The notes below the pieces were generated by a model. It was given only the letters and a program-made list of their open reading frames with translations. It was not told the origin of the DNA and did no database searches. Positions 37,151-45,973 of a DNA stretch of 64,000 nucleotides are shown one piece after another. Source of the stretch: Plasticicumulans acidivorans (GTDB lineage: Bacteria; Pseudomonadota; Gammaproteobacteria; Competibacterales; Competibacteraceae); contig NZ_QGTJ01000006.1 of the NCBI RefSeq assembly GCF_003182095.1, forward strand, positions 62,001 to 126,000, written 5' to 3'. Every line of letters begins with the position of its first letter. The first letter of the stretch is position 1. The translations under genes were made by a program, and so were the position numbers.

Positions 37151-37851
37151 AGAGCCTGTTGTCTTGGCTGGTTCTCGGACTGGGCGTGGCGTTGGGGGCA
37201 GGGGTGCAGGCGGGCGATGCCAGCACCAGTGCTGATGATCCGCCCGAGTATCGGCCGCCACCGCGTTCGGCTCCCGATGCCGAACGCCTGAGCGGCGGTG
37301 GCAGCCGCAGTGCCGATCGTCCGGCCGTCGAACTGAGCGTGCTGGCACCGCAGTGGAGCGGGCGCAGCGCCTCGGCGCAGCCGACGCTGTGCTGGTACCA
37401 GTCGGCGGCGGCCGAGGTGCCGCTTGAGCTGACGGTGACTGAATCCGATGCAGTGCGGCCGCTGTTGTCGAAGCGGCTGCCGGCGTTGGCGGGCGTGCAG
37501 TGCTTCTCGCTGAGCAGCGCGGGAATCAAACTGCATGCCGGCAGTGTCTATGACTGGTCGGTGGCGCTGGTCCTCGACGAGGATCGACGCTCTGCCGACG
37601 TGTTGTCGCAGGCTAACTTCGTCGTGCAGGCGCCCGCCCGTGGCGAGCAGGCTGTGCTGCGCACCAGCGAACCGGCGGCGCGGGTGCGGGCCTATGCTCA
37701 GGCCGGTTACTGGTATGACGCGCTCGGCGAGATCGAACGCATGCTGGCGGCGCATCCGACCGATCCATTGCCACGGCGACTGCGTGCAGCCCTCAGCGAG
37801 CAGGTCGGCCTGAACGCGGCAGCGGCCGTCGATCTCGACGCGGTGCGCTGA
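37147..37851 (+). CDS. DUF928 domain protein
   Basis: A 234-residue exported protein. The signal peptide (residues 1-22) ends GVQAGDA. The DUF928 pattern is clear: a P-rich start with a glycine stretch (RLSGGGSRS), LSVLAPQWSGRSASAQPTLCWY, then SVYDWSVALVLDEDRRSADV. The C-terminus adds a TPR-like hairpin (RAYAQAGYWYDALGEIERML). DUF928 proteins are often encoded with CHAT and CHASE2 proteins, especially in cyanobacteria. The function is unknown. It overlaps the cyclase gene by 4 bp and converges on the response-regulator gene. Confidence 0.85.
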   Translation: MKSLLSWLVLGLGVALGAGVQAGDASTSADDPPEYRPPPRSAPDAERLSGGGSRSADRPAVELSVLAPQWSGRSASAQPTLCWYQSAAAEVPLELTVTESDAVRPLLSKRLPALAGVQCFSLSSAGIKLHAGSVYDWSVALVLDEDRRSADVLSQANFVVQAPARGEQAVLRTSEPAARVRAYAQAGYWYDALGEIERMLAAHPTDPLPRRLRAALSEQVGLNAAAAVDLDAVR

Positions 37852-37861
37852 GCGGCGTTGC

Positions 37862-38500
37862 TCAGCGCGGCTGTGGCTGTTCGTACTCGCCGAGCAGCCC
37901 GACCGCCATCGCCATGCGGATCAGCTCGGACAGCGAGCCGGCGCGCATCTTGTCCATGACTTTGGCGCGGTGGACCTCAACGGTCTTGCGGGAGACGTCG
38001 AGCATCTCGGCGATGGTCTTGTTGGGCAGGCCGCGCACCACCAGCTCCATGACTTCACGTTCGCGCGGCGTCAGCGAGGTGAAGCAATCGGCGACGTTCT
38101 CGCGCCGGCTCGCGCTCTCGCGGCGTTCCTGGTCGCGCGCCAGGGCGTTGTGGACGCAGTCGAGCAGAACCTGGTCGTTGAACGGTTTTTCGATGAAATC
38201 CATCGCACCGGACTTCATCGCGGCAACGGCCATCGGCACGTCACCGTGGCCGGTGATGATCACCACCGGGATCTCGATGCCGTGTTCCGGCAGGCGGCTC
38301 TGCGCCTGCAAGCCGCCCATACCGGGCATGCGCACGTCGAGCAGTAAGCAGGCAGGGCAGCCCGGATCACTCCAGCTGGTAAGAAACTCGGTCGCATTGC
38401 TGTGGATGCAGGCGCTCAGGCCGACTGATTCGAGCAGCCATTTCATGGAATCGCGCAGTGCCGGGTCGTCATCGACGACGTAGACGATGGAGGGGCTCAT
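37862..38500 (-). CDS. FixJ-family response regulator
   Basis: A 212-residue regulator with a receiver and a LuxR-type helix-turn-helix. The receiver phosphorylation site is Asp55 (LLLDVRMPGMGG), with acidic Asp10-12 and Lys105 (DFIEKPF). The effector has LTPREREVMELVVRGLPNKTIAEMLDVSRKTVEVHRAKVMDKM, given as a landmark in parts: LTPREREVMELV, NKTIAEMLDVS and KTVEVHRAKVM. It is 19 bp downstream of its histidine kinase gene. Its targets are not shown; the divergent acetate/acyl-CoA genes are candidates. Confidence 0.92.
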   Translation of the reverse strand: MSPSIVYVVDDDPALRDSMKWLLESVGLSACIHSNATEFLTSWSDPGCPACLLLDVRMPGMGGLQAQSRLPEHGIEIPVVIITGHGDVPMAVAAMKSGAMDFIEKPFNDQVLLDCVHNALARDQERRESASRRENVADCFTSLTPREREVMELVVRGLPNKTIAEMLDVSRKTVEVHRAKVMDKMRAGSLSELIRMAMAVGLLGEYEQPQPR

Positions 38501-38519
38501 CGCATGCCTCGGTGGTCTG

Positions 38520-40340
38520 TCATGAAACGGTGGGCAGTGTGAACTTGAAGATCGCCCCGCCCCCGGGATTGTTTTCGGCCCATAGTTCTCCGCCGTGCGC
38601 TTCCATGATCGAGCGGCTGATCGACAAGCCGAGCCCGAGTCCTTTGGGTTTGGTGGTGTAGAACTGTTCGAACAATTGCTCATCGTCGCTCGGCAGTCCG
38701 TGACCGCGGTCAGCAACCTGCACGACAACGAATTCCTCGTTGAGCATGGACGAGCCGACCACCACCGGCCGGCGCCCGCTGCCGGGCTCGGTGGCGGAGG
38801 CCTCCATTGCATTGCGCAGCAGGTTCAGCAGGACCTGTTCGATCTGTACCCGGTCACCGAGAACGTCCGGCAGGCTGCCGGGCAGCTCCGAGAGCAACTG
38901 CACATTGTGCCTGCGTGCCTCGGTCTGGCAGAAGCGCAACATGTCGCTGACCACTGTATTGATATTGAGCGGGCGGCGCATGAACTCGCTCTTGCGGGCG
39001 AAGCCGCGCAGCCGCTTGATGATTTCCCCGGCCCGGCTGGCCTGCTGGGCGATGCGCTCGAAGGCGCCGTGCAGCAGCTCGGCACTGGCCGGCGGCTGCG
39101 AATCGATGCGGCGGATGGCGCCGCGGGCGTAGTTGACGATCGCCGCCAGCGGCTGGTTGAGCTCGTGAGCGAGGCCCGAGGCCATTTCACCCATCGTCAC
39201 CAGGCGGGCGATATGGGCCATTTCCGCGTAATGGCGCTGGGCCAGTTCTTCGGCGTGGCGCCGCTCGCTGATGTCGCGGGCGCAGGTCGAGAAGTACTCG
39301 ACGCCGTCCTCGTTGGCCGGGTGCGACAGGATCAGCTGCGAGACCGGCAGCTCCTGACCGTCGGCCTTGCGCAGCGTGGTTTCCCCTGACCAGGTGCCGC
39401 TGGCACGCGCCTGCGGCAGCCCTTCGCGCTCGACGCGCGCCAGCGACTCCGGCGTGAGCAGGTCGTAGAGGCGCAGGTAGTGGTTTTCGGGGTAGGGAAT
39501 GCCGAGTGCCCGCCGCGCCGCTTCATTGAGATAGGTGATACGGCCGTTGCCCTCGAAGAAGGCCACCAGGTCGGTGGTCGCCTCGACGATGCTCGCCAGC
39601 CGTCTGGTCGCACGCTCGCTCATCACCCGCCGGCTGACATCGCGCGAGACGCTGATGATCTCCAGCAGATCACCGCTCATCGGATCACGCAGGGTGCGGC
39701 TGGTGCTCTCCAGCCAGATGTAATGACCATCCTTGTGCCGGTAGCGGTAGGTGGCGACGTAGATGCCGCGGTCGTAGGCCACCGTCGGTGCCCGTTCCTG
39801 ATAGGCGAGCCGGTCGTCCGGGTGGAAAAGATCGAGCGAAGAGACCCCGATCAGTTCTTCAGGCCGGTAGCCGAGCAGTGTCTGTGCCGCCGGCGAGACG
39901 TAGAGGAACTCCCAGGTGTCGGGGGCGTGACGCGAGATGATGTCGGCCGACTGTTCGGCCAGCAGCCGATGACGTGCCTCGCTGATGCGCAGCAGTGCCT
40001 CGGTGCGTCGGCTTTCGGTGCGATCGCAGCCGACCAGGTAGGCACCGCTGTCATCGTCCAGTGGCAGATAGGTCCATTCCAGCAGCCGGTTGCCGACGCG
40101 CGCGTCGCCGAACACCACGGGTTTGCGCAGCAGCAGGCATTCGGTGAGCAGGTCGAGGTGGCGCTCCGGCAGCAGATCGAGCGGACCGGCGAGCGCTTCC
40201 TCGGCGATCAGCTGCTCGGCGGCCGGATTGACGGCAACGATGCGGCCGTCGAGGTGGCTCTGCAACGCAACCTCGGGCAGCAGGCGTGCCAGGTCCGCGA
40301 ACGGGGCACGGGGGATAGTACTGGCGAGGGGGTTTGACAT
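38520..40340 (-). CDS. PAS-domain sensor histidine kinase, FixL-like
   Basis: A 606-residue soluble kinase with about three PAS domains (residues 10-125, 130-250 and 255-375) and no obvious membrane helix, so it senses a cytoplasmic signal. PAS blocks include YVSPAAQTLLGYRPEEL and RYRHKDGHYIWLESTSRTL. The phosphoacceptor is His392 in LAHELNQPLAAIVNYARG. The ATPase domain has NLLRNAMEAS (N box), VADRGHGLP (G1) and KGLGLGLSISRSI (G2). Haem binding, as in true FixL, cannot be judged without structure. It forms an operon with the FixJ-like regulator and is divergent from the acetate transporter locus. Confidence 0.9.
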   Translation of the reverse strand: MSNPLASTIPRAPFADLARLLPEVALQSHLDGRIVAVNPAAEQLIAEEALAGPLDLLPERHLDLLTECLLLRKPVVFGDARVGNRLLEWTYLPLDDDSGAYLVGCDRTESRRTEALLRISEARHRLLAEQSADIISRHAPDTWEFLYVSPAAQTLLGYRPEELIGVSSLDLFHPDDRLAYQERAPTVAYDRGIYVATYRYRHKDGHYIWLESTSRTLRDPMSGDLLEIISVSRDVSRRVMSERATRRLASIVEATTDLVAFFEGNGRITYLNEAARRALGIPYPENHYLRLYDLLTPESLARVEREGLPQARASGTWSGETTLRKADGQELPVSQLILSHPANEDGVEYFSTCARDISERRHAEELAQRHYAEMAHIARLVTMGEMASGLAHELNQPLAAIVNYARGAIRRIDSQPPASAELLHGAFERIAQQASRAGEIIKRLRGFARKSEFMRRPLNINTVVSDMLRFCQTEARRHNVQLLSELPGSLPDVLGDRVQIEQVLLNLLRNAMEASATEPGSGRRPVVVGSSMLNEEFVVVQVADRGHGLPSDDEQLFEQFYTTKPKGLGLGLSISRSIMEAHGGELWAENNPGGGAIFKFTLPTVS

Positions 40341-40694
40341 GGCCTTGCGGTGATCCTGATTCGATTAGGGGAAAATACCTATGCGTATTCTGGATTAGTG
40401 AATTTCATTTAGGTATCCTGCTGACAATACTTAGACTGCTTACTAAGCCGAGTGAACGGGATGTCGGAAGTGTTGTTCACGCAGTAACAAATTTCCCGAC
40501 ATCGCGTGGCGTTTACGGTATTTCCCCAGTTCTGCCTGCGGCTGAGCGCAGGGCATAAGACTGGAAATCCGCAGGTGCCGGCCCCGTTTCGTAAGCGTTG
40601 CCAGAGCGTGCTCGATCGGGGTTTTCGGCACGTAAGGCGGCAGCGACCGCAGCCATGATGCTGCGGCGATTAGAAAAAACGAGGAGATGGTGTG
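40341..40694. promoter_or_regulatory. AT-richer divergent regulatory region upstream of the kinase
   Basis: This non-coding stretch is clearly lower in GC than the genes around it. An inverted repeat CTTAG (40430-40434)/CTAAG (40443-40447) with an 8-base spacer lies about 90 bp upstream of the kinase start. It is a candidate operator; no factor can be assigned. Confidence 0.35.
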
Positions 40695-40946
40695 ATGAAG
40701 ACGGTTCCTGCTCTGTGCAACGGCGTGCTGCCTGCACGTCACAGAGGATGTATGACGCTGCAGGTGCGCGCTGACGCTGTCGCTGCTCGTCATATCCGCG
40801 GGCTGCTTGCGCAATGCGCGGCCCGTGCCGCTTCTGCCATCAAGGCCGACAGGCCGCTCCTGAAACAGCGCACATCGATCCAGTACAAAGCGCTGTCGTG
40901 CATTCGCAAAGGAGATGCGGCTCTTTTTTCCTGCGTTGCGGGTTAG
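40695..40946 (+). CDS. Possible small cysteine-containing protein (83 residues)
   Basis: A short frame with a good ribosome site (GAGGAG, 8 bases before the ATG). The product is basic with five cysteines and starts MKTVPALCNGVL. I recognise no family. Its composition is less coding-like than its neighbours', and it may instead be part of the long leader of the acetate transporter gene. Confidence 0.25.
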   Translation: MKTVPALCNGVLPARHRGCMTLQVRADAVAARHIRGLLAQCAARAASAIKADRPLLKQRTSIQYKALSCIRKGDAALFSCVAG

Positions 40947-41111
40947 GGGGCTGAATGAGGCTGTATTGCGCTGAGAAAAGTGCGAGGGCTGCATTTGAGG
41001 GCATGGGCATTTGTGTGCCATGTCCAATTGTCAGGCGGTCTGTCTGCGCCGAATCGGGCGCAGGTCTCGTCGCCGTCGTATCGCCATGAAGAAGTAGGGG
41101 GAGCTTTAATT

Positions 41112-41762
41112 ATGTCAGTCAATTCCGCACCTGCAGCGAGCGGACAGGTCGTTACCGAAACTAAGATCATGATGTCGGATCCCACCGCGCTGGGGGTATT
41201 CGGCCTGTCACTGGTTACGTTCGTTGCGGCATCGCAAAAAATGGGTTGGACCACGGGTGTCGCCTATATCGTGCCTTGGGCGTTGTTCCTCGGTTCCGTC
41301 GCTCAGATCTGGGCGTCAACGATAGATTTCAAGAAAAACAATTACTTCGGCGCCATCGTGCTGGGTGCTTATGGTTTGTTCTGGGTGGCGGTGGCGATGC
41401 ATTGGGCGATGTCGCTCGGCTGGTTCGGTGCCATCGACGCCACGCTCAATGATCCTCGGCAGATTGGTTTTGCGTTTATCGGTTATCTGATTTTTTCCCT
41501 GTTCATCATGGTGGCGGCGTTCGAAGCCAATAAGGTTTTCGCCGCAATTCTTGTGCTGATCAATGTATTGCTTGGCTCGCTGGCGCTGGCGACGTTCGGT
41601 ATTCAGGCTGAGCTGTGCAAGCATCTGGCGGCTTATTCAGAGTTCAGTATTTCACTGCTGGGCTTTTACGCGGCCGGCGCGGTTTTCCTGAACAGCTATT
41701 TCGGTCGTCCGCTGCTGCCGCTGGGCAAACCGTTTGGTTTGATTCGCAAGGGGCCGCGTTGA
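41112..41762 (+). CDS. satP: Acetate/succinate uptake transporter, GPR1/FUN34/YaaH (SatP) family
   Basis: A six-helix acetate transporter of 216 residues. Near the start, DPTALGVFGLSLVTFVAA matches the family's N-P-A-P-L-G-L block (with variation). GLFWVAVAMHWAMSLGW and the helix pairs AAILVLINVLLGSLAL and FYAAGAVFLNSYFGRPLLPLG also match the family. The ATG at 41112 is preceded by GGGGGAG; the frame upstream to 40980 is not transporter-like. Codon use is less GC-biased than its neighbours', as expected of a membrane protein. Acyl-CoA genes follow. Confidence 0.85.
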   Translation: MSVNSAPAASGQVVTETKIMMSDPTALGVFGLSLVTFVAASQKMGWTTGVAYIVPWALFLGSVAQIWASTIDFKKNNYFGAIVLGAYGLFWVAVAMHWAMSLGWFGAIDATLNDPRQIGFAFIGYLIFSLFIMVAAFEANKVFAAILVLINVLLGSLALATFGIQAELCKHLAAYSEFSISLLGFYAAGAVFLNSYFGRPLLPLGKPFGLIRKGPR

Positions 41763-41901
41763 GTCTCGGTGAGTCGCTGCAGACACGCTGTCGCGCGTAC
41801 AGCGATACGTTCCGTCGTCGTGTCTGCGGGGAATGAACCTGTGGGGGTAAGCAGGAGGGTCTCGACACACAGAGGGATCGGGCCTGCTACGTTAGGTACG
41901 T

Positions 41902-41937
41902 CCCCGGGTGTCTGTGCTGGTGGCATCCGGGGTTTTT
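41902..41937 (+). terminator. Intrinsic terminator after the acetate transporter gene
   Basis: A 9-bp stem (41902-41910 with 41924-41932, one G-T pair), a 13-base loop and a run of five T (41933-41937). It separates the satP-like gene from the enoyl-CoA hydratase gene, which should therefore have its own promoter or rely on read-through. Confidence 0.75.
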
Positions 41938-41975
41938 CGTATGTAACTAAGGAACACCCCGCAGGAGGAGACAGA

Positions 41976-42782
41976 ATGACGAATACCGCGCTGGCTGAGG
42001 AATGTGCCGCTGATGTGCTGCTGCGCGCCGATGCCGACGGCATCACCACGCTGACGCTCAATCGCCCCGCACAGTTCAACAGCCTGTCGGTCGAACTGCT
42101 CGCTGCTTTGCAGCGCGCGCTCGACGCCATCGCCGAAGACCTCAGCGTGCGTGTCGTGGTGATTGCTGGCGCCGGCAAGGCGTTCTGTGCCGGGCACGAT
42201 CTCAAGGAAATGCGTTCCAGCGAGGATGAGGCTTTTCATCAGGCGCTGTTCGAGCAGTGCGGCCGCGTGATGATGACGATCAACCGCATGCCGCAGCCGG
42301 TCATTGCCCGCATACACGGCATTGCCACGGCGGCCGGTTGCCAGCTGGTTGCCGCCTGTGATCTGGCGGTGGCCGCCGATGTCGCCCGTTTCGCCGTGTC
42401 CGGCATCAACGTCGGCCTGTTCTGCTCGACGCCGGCGGTCGCGCTGTCGCGCAATCTCGGTCGCAAGAAAGCGCTCGAACTGCTGTTCACCGGTGAATTC
42501 ATCGACGCTGCCGAAGCTCAGCGCCTGGGCCTGGTCAACCGTGTGGTGCCGCTCGAACAGCTCGATGCGGCGCTACAGACGCTGTGTGCGGCCATCATCG
42601 CCAAGTCGGCGCTGGCGATCCGCACCGGCAAGGACATGTTTTACCACCAGCTCGAACTCGGGCTGGAAGACGCTTACCGCTACGCCGCGGGTGTCATGGC
42701 TTGCAACATGGGAGCCGAAGACGCACGCGAAGGCATCGATGCCTTCGTGGCGAAGCGCAAGCCGCAGTGGAAAGGCTGCTGA
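41976..42782 (+). CDS. Enoyl-CoA hydratase/isomerase family protein, ECHDC3-like
   Basis: A 268-residue crotonase-fold protein. The oxyanion-hole regions are AFCAGHDLKEM and IHGIATAAGCQLVAACDLAV. The usual catalytic glutamates are not present: Gln123 sits where the first (G-C-E-L) is expected, and the second region reads SGINVGLFCSTPAVAL. This is the pattern of the ECHDC3 branch, which also shares the ending EGIDAFVAKRKPQW. Hydratase activity is thus doubtful, and a different acyl-CoA reaction or binding role is likely. It has a GGAGGAG ribosome site and lies 69 bp upstream of an acyl-CoA ligase. Confidence 0.88.
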   Translation: MTNTALAEECAADVLLRADADGITTLTLNRPAQFNSLSVELLAALQRALDAIAEDLSVRVVVIAGAGKAFCAGHDLKEMRSSEDEAFHQALFEQCGRVMMTINRMPQPVIARIHGIATAAGCQLVAACDLAVAADVARFAVSGINVGLFCSTPAVALSRNLGRKKALELLFTGEFIDAAEAQRLGLVNRVVPLEQLDAALQTLCAAIIAKSALAIRTGKDMFYHQLELGLEDAYRYAAGVMACNMGAEDAREGIDAFVAKRKPQWKGC

Positions 42783-42851
42783 CGTCAGGGAAGCGTCCTG
42801 CAGTTGAGGGGGTACTAATGGCTCGCAAGGGCCAACTGGAGAGAAGAGAAG

Positions 42852-44492
42852 ATGCAAAACCCGTATGAACTCGGACTCGACCGCAACGCAGCCAACTTTG
42901 TGAACCTGTCGCCGCTGAGCTTCATTGAGCGCACGGCGTCGATTTACCCGGAGCGGTTGGCGGTGGTCCACGGCGACACGCGCCGTAGTTGGGGGGAGGT
43001 CTTCACCCGTTGCCGCAAGCTCGCCTCGGCGCTGAACAAGCGTGGCATCGGCCTCGGCGACACGGTCGCCATCATGCTGCCGAACATCCCTGAGATGCTC
43101 GAAGTGCATTTCGGCGTGCCGGCTTCGGGTGCGGTGCTGAACACGCTGAACGTGCGTCTGGATGCCGACGCCATCGCCTTCATGCTGCAGCATGGTCAGG
43201 CGAAGCTGGTCATCACCGACCGTGAATTCTCCGACACGGTGAAAAAGGCCCTGCGGCTGTGCCCGGTGCGCCCGATCGTCATCGACGTCGACGATCTCTA
43301 CTACGAAGGCGGTGAGCTGCTCGGTGAGAAGAATTACGAGGCGTTCCTCGAAGAAGGTGATGCCGACTTCGAATGGAAGCTGCCCGATGACGAGTGGCAG
43401 GCGATCTCGCTGAACTACACCTCGGGTACCACCGGCAACCCGAAGGGCGTCGTCTATCACCACCGCGGTGCCTATCTCAACGGCATCTGCAACATCGTCG
43501 CCTGGGACATGGGCAAGCATCCGGTCTATCTGTGGACGCTGCCGATGTTCCACTGCAACGGCTGGTGCTTCCCGTGGACGCTGGCCGCAGCGGCCGGCAC
43601 CTCGGTATGCCTGCGCGCGGTACGTCCGGAGCCGATCTTCAAGGCGATCAAGGAAGAGAAGGTCAACCACTTCTGTGGCGCACCGATCGTCCTCAACATG
43701 CTCAACAATTCCCCGGCCGAGATGAAGGCCGGCATCACGCACCTGGTCAAGGTGATGGTCGCCGGTGCCGCGCCGCCGGCCGCGGTCATCGAGGGCATGG
43801 AGCGCATGGGCTTCAACGTCACTCACGTCTACGGCCTGACCGAGACCTTCGGCCCGTGCGTGTCCTGCGTCTGGCAGGATCGCTGGGAAGATGCCTCGGT
43901 CGAGGAGAAGGCGCGGCTCAAGGCGCGTCAGGGCGTGCGCTATCCGATGCAGCAGGGGCTGATGGTCGCCGATCCGACCAACATGCAGCCGGTGCCGCAG
44001 GACGGCAAGACGCTCGGCGAAGTGTTCATGCGCGGCAACCTGGTGATGAAGGGCTACCTGAAGAATCCGGCCGCGAGCGAAGAAGCCTTCGCCGGTGGCT
44101 GGTTCCATTCCGGTGACCTCGCCGTGTGGCACGAAGACGGTTACATCGAGATCAAGGACCGCTCGAAGGACATCGTCATCTCCGGTGGCGAGAACATCTC
44201 GACGATCGAAGTCGAGGATGTGCTCTATCGCCATCCGGCAGTCATGGAAGCCGCGGTCGTCGCCCGCCCGGACGCCAAGTGGGGCGAGACGCCGTGTGCC
44301 TACGTCACGCTCAAGCCGCAGTTCGAGGGTGAGGTCAAGGAGGAGGAGATCATCGCCTTCTGCAAGACGCAGATGGCCGGCTACAAGGTACCGAGGACCA
44401 TCGTCTTCGGGCCGCTGCCGAAGACCTCCACCGGCAAGATCCAGAAGTTCATCCTGCGCAACCAGGCCAAGGAGCTGGGTTCGCTGAGCTGA
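42852..44492 (+). CDS. Acyl-CoA synthetase (AMP-forming)
   Basis: A 546-residue ligase that activates a carboxylic acid with ATP and CoA. It has the P-loop-like YTSGTTGNPKGVVYHHRG, the A5 motif VYGLTETFGP, the hinge region GDLAVWHEDGYIEIKDRSKD and the catalytic lysine in PKTSTGKIQK. It belongs to the branch of medium-chain, cinnamate and methylthiopropionate (DmdB-like) ligases, and the substrate cannot be fixed. It shares a transcription unit with the ECHDC3-like gene; the acetate transporter lies upstream beyond a terminator. Confidence 0.9.
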   Translation: MQNPYELGLDRNAANFVNLSPLSFIERTASIYPERLAVVHGDTRRSWGEVFTRCRKLASALNKRGIGLGDTVAIMLPNIPEMLEVHFGVPASGAVLNTLNVRLDADAIAFMLQHGQAKLVITDREFSDTVKKALRLCPVRPIVIDVDDLYYEGGELLGEKNYEAFLEEGDADFEWKLPDDEWQAISLNYTSGTTGNPKGVVYHHRGAYLNGICNIVAWDMGKHPVYLWTLPMFHCNGWCFPWTLAAAAGTSVCLRAVRPEPIFKAIKEEKVNHFCGAPIVLNMLNNSPAEMKAGITHLVKVMVAGAAPPAAVIEGMERMGFNVTHVYGLTETFGPCVSCVWQDRWEDASVEEKARLKARQGVRYPMQQGLMVADPTNMQPVPQDGKTLGEVFMRGNLVMKGYLKNPAASEEAFAGGWFHSGDLAVWHEDGYIEIKDRSKDIVISGGENISTIEVEDVLYRHPAVMEAAVVARPDAKWGETPCAYVTLKPQFEGEVKEEEIIAFCKTQMAGYKVPRTIVFGPLPKTSTGKIQKFILRNQAKELGSLS

Positions 44493-44517
44493 TGGCGGCC
44501 TGAACCCGCTTGAAGCC

Positions 44518-44544
44518 GACGCCCCGCAGTGATTGCGGGGCGTC
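44518..44544 (+). terminator. Perfect 11-bp hairpin after the acyl-CoA synthetase gene
   Basis: An 11-base arm (44518-44528), loop GTGAT and its exact complement (44534-44544) start 26 bp after the stop codon. No proper T-run follows (GTCGTCTG), but the stem is strong. Confidence 0.55.
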
Positions 44545-44962
44545 GTCGTCTGCAGCGGCTGCATTCTCTGCGCGGCCGGAGCCCGTGAGGACAGTTTCGC
44601 ACTGCTCGACCGGCCGGCATATGTCTACCTCTTGCGGGGAACAGACCGCGAAAAACCGCCTCACGTATGATTTTGTTGAATCATCGACATGCAGCGCACG
44701 GCGGCGCGAGCGCCCTGCATCGGGCCGCACGGCCGGTGCGTACGCATAGCGGGGCCGTGCTCGCTGCCTGTATCGTGTGTGCTCCCCGTCAAGGGAAGGA
44801 ACATCTCGCCAGGGCGTGGCTGTGTGAACTCTGCTCGATGCATTCGATTGCAGATGCCTGGCCGTGAAGGCCCGAATGCGGGCGAACGATCGAGCCTCGC
44901 GCTGTCCCGACAGCCGCAGGGCGGCAGCGATCGCGCCCGCCTGCCACCGAGGAGATGCGTCC
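44545..44962. promoter_or_regulatory. Leader/promoter region of moaA with an inverted repeat
   Basis: A non-coding 418-bp region. A perfect inverted repeat ATGATT (44667-44672)/AATCAT (44679-44684) with a 6-base spacer is a candidate operator. I could not fold a molybdenum-cofactor riboswitch here with confidence. Confidence 0.35.
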
Positions 44963-45973
44963 GTGTCCACCGTCACCGAACCGTCCGCGCAGCTGATCGA
45001 CCGTTTCGGTCGCCACATCGATTACGTGCGCCTCTCCATCACCGACCGCTGCGATTTCCGCTGTGTCTACTGCATGGCGGAAGACATGACCTTCCTGCCG
45101 CGCGCCCGCGTGCTCACGCTCGAAGAAATGGCCGAAGTCGGCCGCGCCTTCGTCGCGCTCGGCGTGCGCAAGATTCGCCTGACCGGCGGTGAGCCGCTGG
45201 TGCGCCGCGACATGCTGATGCTGGTCGAACAGCTCGGCGCACTCGAATCGCTGCGTGAGCTGGCGCTGACCACCAACGGTTCGCAGCTCGCACGCATGGC
45301 GCCGGCACTGCGCGCCGCCGGCCTGACGCGCATCAACGTCAGCCTCGACAGCCTGCAGCCGGAGCGTTTCCGCCGCATCACCCGCACCGGCGATCTGGCG
45401 ACGGTACTGGGCGGGATCCGGGCCGCGCAGGCGGCCGGTTTCGAGCGCATCAAGCTCAACAGCGTCGTGCTCAAGCACCGTAATCACGACGAAGTCGTCG
45501 ATCTGGTGCGCTTTGCCATCGACGAGGGGCTGGACATCTCCTTCATCGAAGAAATGCCGCTTGGCGTCATCGGCGATCACGATCGCGCCGAGGCTTATTA
45601 CTCCTCAGACGAGATCCGCCGCGATCTCAGCGAGCATTTCGAGCTGCTGCCGACCACCGAGAGCAGCGGCGGCCCGTCGAAGTACTATCGCGTCGGCGCC
45701 ACGGCCTGCCGCGTCGGCTTCATTTCGCCGCACAGCCACAATTTCTGCGGCGACTGCAACCGCGTGCGCGTTTCCGCCGAGGGCCGGCTGCTGCTGTGCC
45801 TCGGCCAGGAGCATTCGGTCGATCTGCGCCACATGCTGCGCGCATATCCCGGCGATCACCAGCGCCTGCAGCAGGCCATCGTCGAGGCGATGCGGATCAA
45901 GCCGCGCGGGCACGACTTCCGCCTCGATGCGCAGCCGGTGATCCTGCGTCACATGAACGTGACCGGCGGCTGA
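44963..45973 (+). CDS. moaA: GTP 3',8-cyclase (molybdenum cofactor synthesis)
   Basis: Radical-SAM enzyme for the first step of molybdopterin synthesis. It has 336 residues from a GTG at 44963, which has GAGGAG upstream. The SAM cluster cysteines are Cys30, Cys34 and Cys37 (CDFRCVYC). The C-terminal cluster that binds GTP is Cys262, Cys265 and Cys279 ([19 protein letters not shown]). The C-terminal di-glycine (NVTGG) needed for activation is present. The last 77 bp are overlapped by the PEP-CTERM gene on the other strand. It supplies the cofactor pathway needed by MsrP; other moa/moe genes are not in the window. Confidence 0.95.
   Translation: MSTVTEPSAQLIDRFGRHIDYVRLSITDRCDFRCVYCMAEDMTFLPRARVLTLEEMAEVGRAFVALGVRKIRLTGGEPLVRRDMLMLVEQLGALESLRELALTTNGSQLARMAPALRAAGLTRINVSLDSLQPERFRRITRTGDLATVLGGIRAAQAAGFERIKLNSVVLKHRNHDEVVDLVRFAIDEGLDISFIEEMPLGVIGDHDRAEAYYSSDEIRRDLSEHFELLPTTESSGGPSKYYRVGATACRVGFISPHSHNFCGDCNRVRVSAEGRLLLCLGQEHSVDLRHMLRAYPGDHQRLQQAIVEAMRIKPRGHDFRLDAQPVILRHMNVTGG

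Noticed and set aside
44545-44962. Molybdenum-cofactor riboswitch upstream of moaA
   Set aside because: I could not identify the conserved stem set by eye; only a simple inverted repeat is visible.
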